From positions 9,223,420 to 9,287,419 of the forward strand of contig CM050673.1 of NCBI GenBank assembly GCA_027574665.1: DNA of 64,000 nt. Direction: 5' to 3'. Both the position numbers and the translations under genes were made by a program. This document shows positions 11,201 to 22,350 of the stretch, one piece after another. How positions within the stretch are numbered: the first letter of the stretch is position 1; the number at the start of each line of letters is the position of its first letter. The notes beneath the pieces were generated by a model. The model searched no databases. It was not told the origin of the DNA and saw only the letters and a program-made list of their open reading frames with translations. The stretch is from Rhynochetos jubatus (lineage: Eukaryota > Chordata > Aves > Eurypygiformes > Rhynochetidae).

Positions 11201-14200
11201 GAGACCTGGCTTGCTCCACCCCCTGCTCTTGAGATTCTCCCGGATGTGGGCTGCATTTTGGCTGCCTTTTGGGCTGGAGCTTCTCGTGGTCTGAGACCTG
11301 GCTTGCTCCACCCCCTGCTCTTGAGATTCTCCCGGATGTGGGCTGCATTTTGGCTGCCTTTTGGGCTGGAGCTTCTCGAGGTTTGAGGCCTGGCTTGCTC
11401 CACCCCCTGCTCTTGAGATTCTCCCAGATGTGGGCTGCATTTTGGCTGCCTTTAGGGCTGGAGCTTCTCATGGTTTGAGGCCTGGCTTGCTCCACCCCCT
11501 GCTCTTGAGATTCTTAGGGAGGTGGGCTGCATTTTGGCTGCATTTTGGGCTGGAGCTTCTCGAGGTTTGAGGCCTGGCTTGCTCCACCCCCTGCTCTTGA
11601 TATTCTCCCGGATGTGGGCTGCATTTTGGCTGCCTGTTGGGCTGGAGATTCTTGTGGTTTGAGGCCTGGCTTGCTCCACCCCCTGCTCTTGAGATTCTCC
11701 CGGATGTGGGCTGCATTTTGGCTGCATTTAGGGCTGGAGCTTCTCATGGTTTGAGGCCTGGCTTGCTCCACCCCCTGCTCTTGAGATTCTCCCGGAGGTG
11801 GGCTGCATTTTGGCTGCCTTTTGGGCTGGAGCTTCTCGTGTTTTGAGGCCTGGCTTGCTCCACCCCCTGCTCTTGAGATTCTCCTGGATGTGGGCTGCAT
11901 TTTGGCTGCCTTTTGGGCTGGAGCTTGTCGAGGTTTGAGGCATGCCTTGCTCCACCCCCTGCTCTTGAGATTCTCCCGTATGTGGGCTGCATTTTGGCTG
12001 CCTTTTGGGCTGGAGCTTCTCGTGGATTGAGGCCTGCCTTGCTCCACCCCCTGCTCTTGAGATTCTCCCGGATGTGGGCTGCATTTTGGCTGCCTTTTGG
12101 GCTGGAGCTTCTCGAGGTTTGAGGCCTGCCTTGCTCCACCCCCTGCTCTTGAGATTCTCCCGGATGTGGGCTGGATTTTGTCTGCATTTTGGGCTGGAGC
12201 TTCTCGTGGTTTGAGGCCTGGCTTGCTCCACCACCTGCTCTTGAGATTCTCCCGGATGTGGGTTGCATTTTGGCTGCATTTTGGGCTGGAGCTTCTCGTG
12301 GTTTGAGGCCTGGCTTGCTCCACCCCCTGCTCTTGAGATTCTCCCGGATGTGGGCTGCATTTTGTCTGCCTTTTGGGCTGGAGCTTCTCGTGGTTTGAGG
12401 CCTGGCTTCCTCCACCCCCTGCTCTTGAGATTCTCCCGGATGTGGGCTGCATTTTGGCTGCCTTTTGGGATGGAGCTTCTCATGGTTTGAGGCCTGGCTT
12501 GCTCCACCCTCTGCTCTTGATATTCTCAGGGAGGTTGGCTGCATTTTGGCTGCATTTTAGGCTGGAGCTTCTCGAGGTTGGAGGCCTGGCTTTCTCCACC
12601 CCCTGCTCTTGATATTCTCAGGGAGATGGGCTGCATTTTGGCTGCCTTTTGGGCTGGAGCTTCTCGAGGTTTGAGGCCTGGCTTGCTCCACCCCCTGCTC
12701 TTGAGATTCTCCCGGATGTGGGCTGCATTTTGGCTGCCTGTTGGGCTGGAGATTCTTGTGGTTTGAGGCCTGGCTTGCTCCACCCCCTGCTCTTGAGATT
12801 CTCCCGGATGTGGGCTGCATTTTGGCTGCCTGTTGGGCTGGAGATTCTTGTGGTTTGAGGCCTGGCTTGCTCCACCCCCTGCTCTTGAGATTCTCCCGGA
12901 TGTGGGCTGCATTTTGGCTGCCTTTTGGGCTGGAGCTTCTCGTGGTTTGAGGCCTGCCTTGCTCCACCCACTGCTCTTGATATTCTCCCGCATCTGGGCT
13001 GCATTTTGGCTGCATTTTGGGCTGGAGCTTCTCGTGGTTTGAGGCCTGGCTTCCTCCACCCCCTGCTCTTGAGATTCTCCCGGATGTGGGCTGCATTTTG
13101 GCTGCATTTTGGGCTGGAGCTTCTCGTGGTTTGAGGCCTGGCTTGCTCCACCCTCTGCTCTTGAGATTCTCCCGGAGGTGGGCTGCATTTTGGCTGCCTT
13201 TTGGGCTGGAGCTTCTCGTGGTTTGAGGCCTGGCTTTCTCCACGCCCTGCTCTTGAGATTCTCCCAGATGTGGGCTGCATTTTGGCTGCTTTTTGGGCTG
13301 GAGCTTCTCGTGGTTTGAGGCCTGGCTTTCTCCACCCCCTGCTCTTGAGATTCTCCCGGATGTGGGCTGTATTTTGGCTGCATTTTGGGCTGGAGCTTCT
13401 CGTGGTTTGAGGCCTGGCTTGCTCCAACCCCTCCTCTTGAGATTCTCCCAGATGTGGGCTGCATTTTGGCTGCCTTTAGGGCTGCAGCTTCTCATGGTTT
13501 GAGGCCTGGCTTGCTCCACCCCCTGCTCTTGAGATTCTCAGGGAGTTTGGCTGCATTTTGGATGCCTTTTGGGCTGGAGCTTCTCGTGGTCTGAGACCTG
13601 GCTTGCTCGACCCCCTGCTCTTGAGATTCTCCCGGATGTGGGCTGCATTTTGGCTGCCTTTTGGGCTGGAGCTTCTCGTGGTTTGAGGCCTGGCTTGCTC
13701 CACCCCCTGCTCTTGAGATTCTCCCGGATGTGGGCTGCATTTTGGCTGCCTTTTGGGCTGGAGCTTCTCGTGGTGTGAGACCTGGCTTGCTCCACCCCCT
13801 GCTCTTGAGATTCTCCCGGATGTGGGCTGCATTTTGGCTGCCTTTTGGGCTGGAGCTTCTCGTGGTCTGAGACCTGGCTTGCTCCACCCCCTGCTCTTGA
13901 GATTCTCCCGGATGTGGGCTGCATTTTGGCTGCCTTTTGGGCTGGAGCTTCTCGTGGTTTGAGGCCTGGCTTGCTCCACCCCCTGCTCTTGAGATTCTCC
14001 CGGATGTGGGCTGAATTTTGGCTGCCTTTTGGCCTGGAGCTTCTCGAGGTTTGAGGCCTGGCTTGCTCCACCCCCTGCTCTTGAGATTCTCCCGGATGTG
14101 GGCTGCATTTTGGCTGCCTTTTGGGCTGGAGCTTCTCGTGGTTTGAGGCCTGGCTTGCTCCACCCCCTGCTCTTGAGATTCTCAGGGAGGTGGGCTGCAT

Positions 14201-14574
14201 TTTGGCTGCCTTTTGGGCTGGAGCTTCTCGAGGTTTGAGGCCTGGCTTGCTCCACCCCCTGCTCTTGATATTCTCAGGGAGGTTGGCTGCATTTTGGCTG
14301 CATTTTGGGCTGGAGCTTCTCGAGGTTTGAGGCCTGGCTTGCTCCACCCCCTGCTCTTGAGATTCTCCCGGATGTGGGCTGCATTTTGGCTGCCTTTTGG
14401 GCTGGAGCTTCTCGTGGTTTGAGACCTGGCTTGCTCGACCCCCTGCTCTTGAGATTCTCCCGGATGTGGGCTGAATTTTGGCTGCCTTTTGGGCTGGAGC
14501 TTCTCGAGGTTTGAGGCCTGGCTTGCTCCACCCCCTGCTCTTGAGATTCTCCCGGATGTGGGCTGCATTTTGGC

Positions 14575-15215
14575 TGCCTTTTGGGCTGGAGCTTCTCGTG
14601 GTTTGAGGCCTGGCTTGCTCCACCCCCTGCTCTTGAGATTCTCCCGGATGTGGGCTGCATTTTGGCTGCCCTTAGGGCTGGAGCTCCTCGTGGTTTGAGG
14701 CCTGCCTTGCTCCACCCCCTGCTCTTGAGATTCTCCCGGAGGTGGGCTGCATTTTGGCTGCCTTTTGGGCTGGAGCTTCTCGTGGTTTGAGGCCTGGCTT
14801 GCTCCAACCCTTGCTCTTGAGATTCTCCCGGATGTGGGCTGGATTTTGGCTGCATTTTGGGCTGGAGCTTCTCGAGGTTTGAGGCCTGCCTTGCTCCACC
14901 CCCTGCTCTTGAGATTCTCCCGCATGTGGGCTGGATTTTGGCTGCCTTTTGGGCTGGAGCTTCTCGTGGTTTGAGGCCTGGCTTGCTCCACCCCCTGCTC
15001 TTGAGATTCTCCCGGATGTGGGCTGCATTTTGGCTGCCCTTAGGGCTGGAGCTCCTCGTGGTTTGAGGCCTGCCTTGCTCCACCCCCTGCTCTTGAGATT
15101 CTCCCGGAGGTGGGCTGCATTTTGGCTGCCTTTTGGGCTGGAGCTTCTCGTGGTTTGAGGCCTGGCTTGCTCCAACCCTTGCTCTTGAGATTCTCCCGGA
15201 TGTGGGCTGGATTTT
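14575..15215. repeat. Tandem tetramer HOR, 368-bp period
   Basis: A run with CCCTTAGGGCTGG and GAGCTCCTCGTGG at about 14,669 is repeated at about 15,037, exactly four monomers (368 bp) later. Each copy is followed by the same GCCTGCCTTGC and CCAACCCTTGCTC variants. Part of the series reappears 1,472 bp (16 monomers) further on, near 16,410-16,930. Confidence 0.8.
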
Positions 15216-16409
15216 GGCTGCTTTTTGGGCGGGAGCTTTTCGTGGTTTGAGGCCTGCCTTGCTCCACCCCCTGCTCTTGAGATTCTCCCGGATGTGGGCT
15301 GGATTTTGGCTGCATTTTGGGCTGGAGCTTCTCGTGGTTTGAGGCCTGTCTTGCTCCACCTCCTGCTCTTGAAATTGTCCCGGATGTGAGCTGCATTTTG
15401 GCTGCCTTTAGGGCTGGAGCTTCTCGTGGTTTGAGGCCTGGCTTGCTCCACCCCCTGCTCTTGAGATTCTCCCGTGTGTGGGCTGGATTTTGGCTGCATT
15501 TTGGGCTGGAGCTTCTCGTGGTTTGAGGCCTGCCTTGCTCCACCCCCTGCTCTTGAGATTCTCCCGGAGGTGGGCTGCATTTTGGCTGCCTTTTGGGCTG
15601 GAGCTTCTCATGGTTTCAGGCCTGGCTTGCTCCACCCCCTGCTCTTGAGATTCTCCCGGATGTGGGCTGCATTTTGGCTGCCTTTTGGGCTGGAGCTTCT
15701 CGTGGTTTGAGGCCTGGCTTGCTCCACCCCCTGCTCTTGATATTCTCCCGGAGGTGGGCTGCATTTTGGCTGCCTTTTGGGCTGGAGCTTCTCGTGGTCT
15801 GAGACCTGGCTTGCTCGACCCCCTGCTCTTGAGATTCTCCCGGATGTGGGCTGCATTTTGGCTGCCTTTTGGGCTGGAGCTTCTCGTGGTTTGAGGCCTG
15901 GCTTGCTCCACCCCCTGCTCTTGAGATTCTCCCGGATATGGGCTGCATTTTGGCTGCTTTTTGGGCTGGAGCTTCTCATGGTTTGAGGCCTGGCTTGCTC
16001 CACCCCCTGCTCTTGAGATTCTCAGGGAGGTTGGCTGCATTTTGGCTGCATTTTGGGCTGGAGCTTCTCGAGGTTTGAGGCCTGGCTTGCTCCACCCCCT
16101 GCTCTTGAGATTCTCAGGGAGGTGGGCTGCATTTTGGCTGCCTTTTGGGCTGGAGCTTCTCGAGGTTTGAGGCCTGGCTTGCTCCACCCCCTGCTCTTGA
16201 GATTCTCCCGGATGTGGGCTGCATTTTTTCTGACTTTTGGGCTGGAGCTTCTCGTGGTCTGAGGCCTGGCTTGCTCCACCCCCTGCTCTTGATATTCTCC
16301 CGGATGTGGGCTGCATTTTGGCTGCCTTTTGGGCTGGAGCTTCTCGAGGTTTGAGGCCTGGCTTGCTCCACCCCCTGCTCTTGAGATTCTCCCGGATGTG
16401 GGCTGCATT

Positions 16410-16930
16410 TTGGCTGCCTTTTGGGCTGGAGCTTCTCGTGGTTTGAGGCCTGGCTTGCTCCACCCCCTGCTCTTGAGATTCTCCCGGATGTGGGCTGCAT
16501 TTTGGCTGCCCTTAGGGCTGGAGCTCCTCGTGGTTTGAGGCCTGCCTTGCTCCACCCCCTGCTCTTGAGATTCTCCCGGAGGTGGGCTGCATTTTGGCTG
16601 CCTTTTGGGCTGGAGCTTCTCGTGGTTTGAGGCCTGGCTTGCTCCAACCCTTGCTCTTGAGATTCTCCCGGATGTGGGCTGGATTTTGGCTGCTTTTTGG
16701 GCTGGAGCTTTTCGTGGTTTGAGGCCTGCCTTGCTCCACCCCCTGCTCTTGATATTCTCCCGGATGTGGGCTGGATTTTGTCTGCATTTTGGGCTGGAGC
16801 TTCTCGTGGTTTGAGGCCTGGCTTGCTCCACCTCCTGCTCTTGAAATTGTCCCGGATGTGAGCTGCATTTTGGCTGCCTTTAGGGCTGGAGCTTCTCGTG
16901 GTTTGAGGCCTGGCTTGCTCCACCCCCTGC
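16410..16930. repeat. Third appearance of the CCCTTAGGG tetramer series
   Basis: This stretch matches about 14,940-15,460 at an offset of 1,472 bp, including the rare GAAATTGTCCCGG and GATGTGAGCTGC variants at its right end. The flanking monomers differ, so the block moved or was copied as a unit. Confidence 0.75.
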
Positions 16931-17660
16931 TCTTGAGATTCTCCCGGATGTGGCCTGCATTTTGGCTGCCTTTTGGGCTGGAGCTTCTCGAGGTTTGAGG
17001 CCTGGCTTGCTCCACCCCCTGCTCTTGAGATTCTCCCGGATGTGGGCTGCATTTTGGCTGCCTTTTGGGCTGGAGGTTCTCGTGGTTTGAGGCCTGGCTT
17101 GCTCCACCCCCTGCTCTTGAGATTCTCCCGGATGTGGGCTGCATTTTGGCTGCCTTTTGGGCTGGAGCTTCTCGTGGTTTGAGGCCTGGCTTGCTCCACC
17201 CCCTGCTCTTGAGATTCTCCCAGATGTAGGCTGTATTTTGGCTGCCTTTTGGGCTGGAGCTTCTCGTGGTTTGAGGCCTGGCTTGCTCCACCCCCTGCTC
17301 TTGAGATTCTCCCGGATGTGGGCTGCATTTTGGCTGCCTTTTGGGCTGGAGCTTCTCGTGGTTTGAGGCCTGGCTTGCTCCACCCCCTGCTCTTGATATT
17401 CTCAGGGAGGTGGGCTGCATTTTGGCTGCCTTTAGGGCTGGAGCTTCTCGTGGTTTGAGGCCTGGCTTGCTCCACCCCCTGCTCTTGAGATTCTCCCGGA
17501 TGTGGCCTGCATTTTGGCTGCCTTTTGGGCTGGAGCTTCTCGAGGTTTGAGGCCTGGCTTGCTCCACCCCCTGCTCTTGAGATACTCCCGGATGTGGGCT
17601 GCATTTTGGCTGCCTTTTGGGCTGGAGGTTCTCGTGGTTTGAGGCCTGGCTTGCTCCACC
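16845..17660. repeat. Six-monomer HOR, 552-bp period
   Basis: Monomers with GTGGCCTGCATTTTGG, then GAGCTTCTCGAGG, then GGAGGTTCTCGTGG occur in that order near 16,950-17,090 and again 552 bp later. The match is interrupted by a few substitutions, such as GATACTCCC near 17,581. Confidence 0.7.
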
Positions 17661-20284
17661 CCCTGCTCTTGAGATTCTCCCAGATGTGGGCTGCATTTTG
17701 TCTGCCTTTTGGGCTGGAGCTTCTCCTGGTTTGAGGCCTGGCTTGCTCCACCCCCTGCTCTTGAGATTCTCCCAGATGTAGGCTGCATTTTGGCTGCCTT
17801 TTGGGCTGGAGCTTCTCGTGGTTTGAGGCCTGGCTTGCTCCACCCCCTGCTCTTGAGATTCTCCCAGAGGTGGGCTGCATTTTGGCTGCCTTTTGGGCTG
17901 GAGCTTCTCGTGGTTTGAGGCCTGGCTTGCTCCACCCCCTGCTCTTGAGATTCTCCCGGATGTGGGCTGCATTTTGGCTGCATTTTGGGCTGGAGCTTCT
18001 CGTGGTTTGAGGCCTGGCTTGCTCCACCCCCTGCTCTTGAGATTCTCCCGGATATGGGCTGGATTTTGTCTGCCTTTTAGGCTGGAGCTTCTCGTGGTTT
18101 GAGGCCTGGCTTGCTCCACCCCCTGCTCTTGAGATTCTCCCGGATGTGGCCTGCATTTTGGCTGCCTTTTGGGCTGGAGCTTCTCGTGGTTTGAGGCCTG
18201 GCTTGCTCCACCCCCTGCTCTTGATATTCTCCCGGATATGGGCTGGATTTTGTCTGCCTTTTGGGCTGGAGCTTCTCGAGGTTTGAGGCCTGCCGTGCTC
18301 CACCCCCTGCTCTTGAGATTCTCCCAGATGTGGGCTGCATTTTGGCTGCCTTTTGGGCTGGAGCTTCTCGTGGTTTGAGGCCTGCCTTGCTCCACCCCCT
18401 GCTCTTGAGATTCTCCCGGATGTGGGCTGGATTTTGTCTGCCTTTTGGGCTGGAGCTTCTCGTGGTTTGAGGCCTGGCTTGCTCCACCCCCTGCTCTTGA
18501 GATTCTCAGGGAGGTGGGCTGCATTTTGGCTGCCTTTTGGGCTGGAGCTTCTCGTGGTTTGAGGCCTGGCTTGCTCCACCCCCTGCTCTTGAGATTCTCC
18601 CGGATGTGGGCTGCATTTTGGCTGCTTTTTGGGCTGGAGCTTCTTGTAGTTTGAGGCCTGGCTTGCTCCACCCCCTGCTCTTGAGATTCTCAGGGAGATG
18701 GGCTGGATTTTGGCTGCCTTTTGGGCTGGAGCTTCTCGTGGTTTGAGGCCTGGCTTGCTCCACCCCCTGCTCTTGAGATTCTCCCGGATGTGGGCTGGAT
18801 TTTGGCTGCCTTTTGGTCTGGAGCTTCTCGTGGTTGGAGGCCTGGCTTGCTCCACCCCCTGCTCTTGATATTCTCAGGGAAGTGGGCTGCATTTTGGCTG
18901 ACTTTTGGGCTGGAGCTTCTCATGGTTTGAGGCCTGGCTTGCTCCACCCCCTGCTCTTGAGATTCTCCCGCATGTGGCCTGCATTTTGGCTGCCTTTTGG
19001 GCTGGAGCTTCTCGTGGTTTGAGGCCTGCCTTGCTCCACCCCCTGCTCTTGAGATGCTCCCGGATGTAGGCTGCATTTTGGCTGCCTTTAGGGCTGGAGC
19101 TTCTCGTGGTTTGAGGCCTGGCTAGCTCCACCCACTGCTCTTGAAATTGTCCCGGATGTGGGCTGGATTTTGGCTGCCTTTTGGGCTGGAGCTTCTCGTG
19201 GTTTGAGGCCTGGCTTGCTCCACCCCCTGCTCTTGAGATTCTCCCGGATGTGGGCTGCATTTTGGCTGCCTTTTGGGCTGGAGATTCTTGTGGTTTGAGG
19301 CCTGGCTTGCTCCACCCCCTGCTCTTGAGATTCTCCCGGATGTGGGCTGCATTTTGGCTGCCTTTTGGGCTGGAGCTTCTCGTGGTTTGAGGCCTGCCTT
19401 GCTCCACCCCTGCTCTTGAGATTCTCCCGGATGTGGGCTGCATTTTGGCTGCCTTTTGGGCTGGAGCTTCTCGTGGTTTGAGGCCTGGCTTGCTCCACCT
19501 CCTGCTCTTGAGATTCTCCCGGATGTGAGCTGCATTTTGGCTGCCTTTAGGGCTGGAGCTTCTCATGGTTTGAGGCCTGGCTTGCTCCACCCCCTGCTCT
19601 TGAGATTCTCCCGGATGTGGGCTGCATTTTGGCTGCCTTTTGGGCTGGAGCTTCTCGTGGTTTGAGGCCTGGCTTGCTCCACCACCTGCTCTTGAGATTC
19701 TCCCGGATGTGGCCTGCATTTTGGCTGCAATTTGGGCTGGAGCTTCTCGTGGTTTGAGGCCTGGCTTGCTCCACCCCCTGCTCTTGAGATTCTCCCGGAT
19801 GTGGGCTGCATTTTGGCTGCCTTTTGGGCTGGAGCTTCTCGTGGTTTGAGGCCTGCCTTGCTCCACCCCCTGCTCTTGAGATTCTCCCGGATGTGGGCTG
19901 GATTTTGTCTGCCTTTTGGGCTGGAGCTTCTCGTGGTTTGAGGCCTGGCTTGCTCCACCCCCTGCTCTTGAGATTCTCCCGCATGTGGGCTGCATTTTGG
20001 CTGCCTTTTGGGCTGGAGCTTCTCGTGGTTTGAGGCCTGGCTTGCTCCACGCCCTGCTCTTGATATTCTCCCGGACGTGGGCTGCATTTTGGCTGCCTTT
20101 TGGGCTGGAGCTTCTCGTGGTTTGAGGCCTGGCTTGCTCCACGCCCTGCTCTTGATATTCTCCCGGACGTGGGCTGCATTTTGGCTGCCTTTTGGGCTGG
20201 AGCTTCTCGTGGTTTGAGGCCTGGCTTGCTCCACCCCCTGCTCTTGAGATTCTCAGGGAGATGGGCTGGATTTTGGCTGCATTT

Positions 20285-20376
20285 TGGGATGGAGCTTCTC
20301 GTGGTTTGAGGCCTGGCTTGCTCTAAACTCTGCCATTGAGATTCTCCCGGATGTGGGCTGCATTTTGGCTGCCTTT
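20285..20376. repeat. Isolated CTCTAAACTC-type monomer
   Basis: A single monomer near 20,331 carries CTCTAAACTC and CCATTGAGATTC. That combination otherwise occurs at 55,638, 57,201 and 59,133, about 35 kb away. Its neighbours belong to the local subfamilies. Confidence 0.85.
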
Positions 20377-21559
20377 TGGTCTGGAGCTTCTCGTGGTTGG
20401 AGGCCTGGCTTGCTCCACCCCCTGCTCTTGATATTCTCAGGGAGGTGGGCTGCATTTTGGCTGCATTTTGGGCTGGAGCTTCTCGTGGTTTGAGGCCTGG
20501 CTTGCTCCACCCCCTGCTCTTGAGATTCTCCCGGATGTAGGCTGCATTTTGGCTGCATTTAGAGCTGGAGCTTCTCGTGGTTTGATTCCTGGCTTGCTCC
20601 ACCCCCTGCTCTTGATATTCTCCCGGATATGGGCTGCATTTTGGCTGCCTTTTGGGCTGGAGCTTCTCGTGGTTTGAGGCCTGGCTTGGTCCACCCCCTG
20701 CTCTTGAGATTCTCCCGCATGTGGGCTGCATTTTGGCTGCCTTTAGGGCTGGAGCTTCTCGTGGTTTGAGGCCTGGCTTGCTCCACCCTCTTCTCTTGAT
20801 ATTCTCCCGGAGGTGGGCTGCCTATTGGCTGCCTTTTGGGCTGGAGCTTCTCGTGGTTTGAGGCCTGGCTTGCTCCACCCCCTGCTCTTGAGATTCTCCC
20901 GGAGGTGGGCTGCATTTTGGCTGCCTTTTGGGCTGGAGATTCTTGTGGTTTGAGGCCTGGCTTGCTCCACCCCCTGCTCTTGAGATTCTCCCGGATGTGG
21001 GCTGCATTTTGGCTGCCTTTTGGGCTGGAGATTCTTGTGGTTTGAGGCCTGGCTTGCTCCACCCCCTGCTCTTGAGATTCTCCCGGATGTGGGCTGCATT
21101 TTGGCTGCCTTTTGGGCTGGAGCTTCTCGTGGTTTGAGGCCTGGCTTGCTCCACCTCCTGCTCTTGAGATTCTCCCGGATGTGAGCTGCATTTTGGCTGC
21201 CTTTAGGGCTGGAGCTTCTCATGGTTTGAGGCCTGGCTTGCTCCACCCCCTGCTCTTGAGATTCTCAGGGAGGTGGGCTGCATTTTGGCTGCCTTTAGGG
21301 CTGGAGCTTCTCGTGGTTTGAGGCCTGGCTTGCTCCACCCCCTGCTCTTGAGATTCTCCCGGAGGTGGGCTGCATTTTGTCTGCCTTTTGGGCTGGAGCT
21401 TCTCGTGGTTTGAGGCCTGGCTTGCTCCACCCCCTGCTCTTGAGATTCTCCCGGATGTGGGCTGCATTTTGGCTGCTTTTTGGGCTGGAGCTTCTTGTAG
21501 TTTGAAGCCTGGCTTGCTCCACCCCCTGCTCTTGAGATTCTCCCGGATGTGGGCTGCAT

Positions 21560-22350
21560 TTTGGCTGCCTTTTGGGCTGGAGCTTCTCGTGGTTTGAGGC
21601 CTGGCTTGCTCCACCCCCTGCTCTTGAGATTCTCCCGGTTGTGGGCTGCATTTTGGCTGCCTTTTGGGCTGGAGCTTCTCGTGGTTTGAGGCCTGGCATG
21701 CTCCACCCCCTGCTCTTGAGATTCTCCCGGATGTGGGCTGAATTTTGGCTGCATTTTGGGCTGGAGCTTCTCGTGGTTTGAGGCCTGGCTTGCTCCACCC
21801 CCTGCTCTTGAGATTCTCAGGGAGATGGGCTGGATTTTGGCTGCCTTTTGGGCTGGAGCTTCTCGTGGTTTGAGGCCTGGCTTGCTCCACCCCCTGCTCT
21901 TGAGATTCTCCCGGACATGGGCTGGATTTTGGCTGCCTTTTGGTCTGGAGCTTCTCGTGGTTGGAGGCCTGGCTTGCTCCACCCCCTGCTCTTGAGATTC
22001 TCAGGGAGGTGGGCTGCATTTTGGCTGCCTTTTGGGCTGGAGCTTCTCGTGGTTTGAGGCCTGGCTTGCTCCACCCCCTGCTCTTGAGATTCTCCCGGAT
22101 GTAGGCTGCATTTTGGCTGCATTTAGAGCTGGAGCTTCTCGTGGTTTGAGGCCTGGCTTGCTCCACCCCCTGCTCTTGATATTCTCCCGGATGTGGGCTG
22201 CATTTTGGCTGCCTTTTGGGCTGGAGCTTCTCGTGGTTTGAGGCCTGGCTTGCTCCACCCCCTGCTCTTGAGATTCTCCCGCATGTGGGCTGCATTTTGG
22301 CTGCCTTTTGGGCTGGAGCTTCTCGTGGTTTGAGGCCTGGCTTCCTCCAC
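21560..22350. repeat. Re-used block R, copy 1
   Basis: The series CCGGTTGTGGG, GGCATGCTCC, CTCAGGGAGATGGG, GGTTGGAGGCC and GATGTAGGCTGC with CATTTAGAGC appears here in this order. It recurs at about 25,330-26,120 (offset 3,771), and most of it again at about 27,080-27,740 (a further 1,748). Small differences, for example GACATGG near 21,914, separate the copies. Confidence 0.8.

Larger units (their letters stand above)
8261..20900. repeat. Satellite sub-domain 2, near-consensus with CTCAGGGAGG monomers
   Basis: Monomers here are close to consensus. Recurrent variants are CTCAGGGAGG in place of CTCCCGGATG, CTGAGACCTGG near 9.4-15.8 kb, GATTCTTGTGG, and CTTTAGGGCTGG (a T-to-A change at monomer base 92). 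In phase only single-base changes occur, such as +1 near 9,796 and -1 in the C-run near 19,408. Order is less regular than in neighbouring domains, with short HORs only. Confidence 0.75.
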
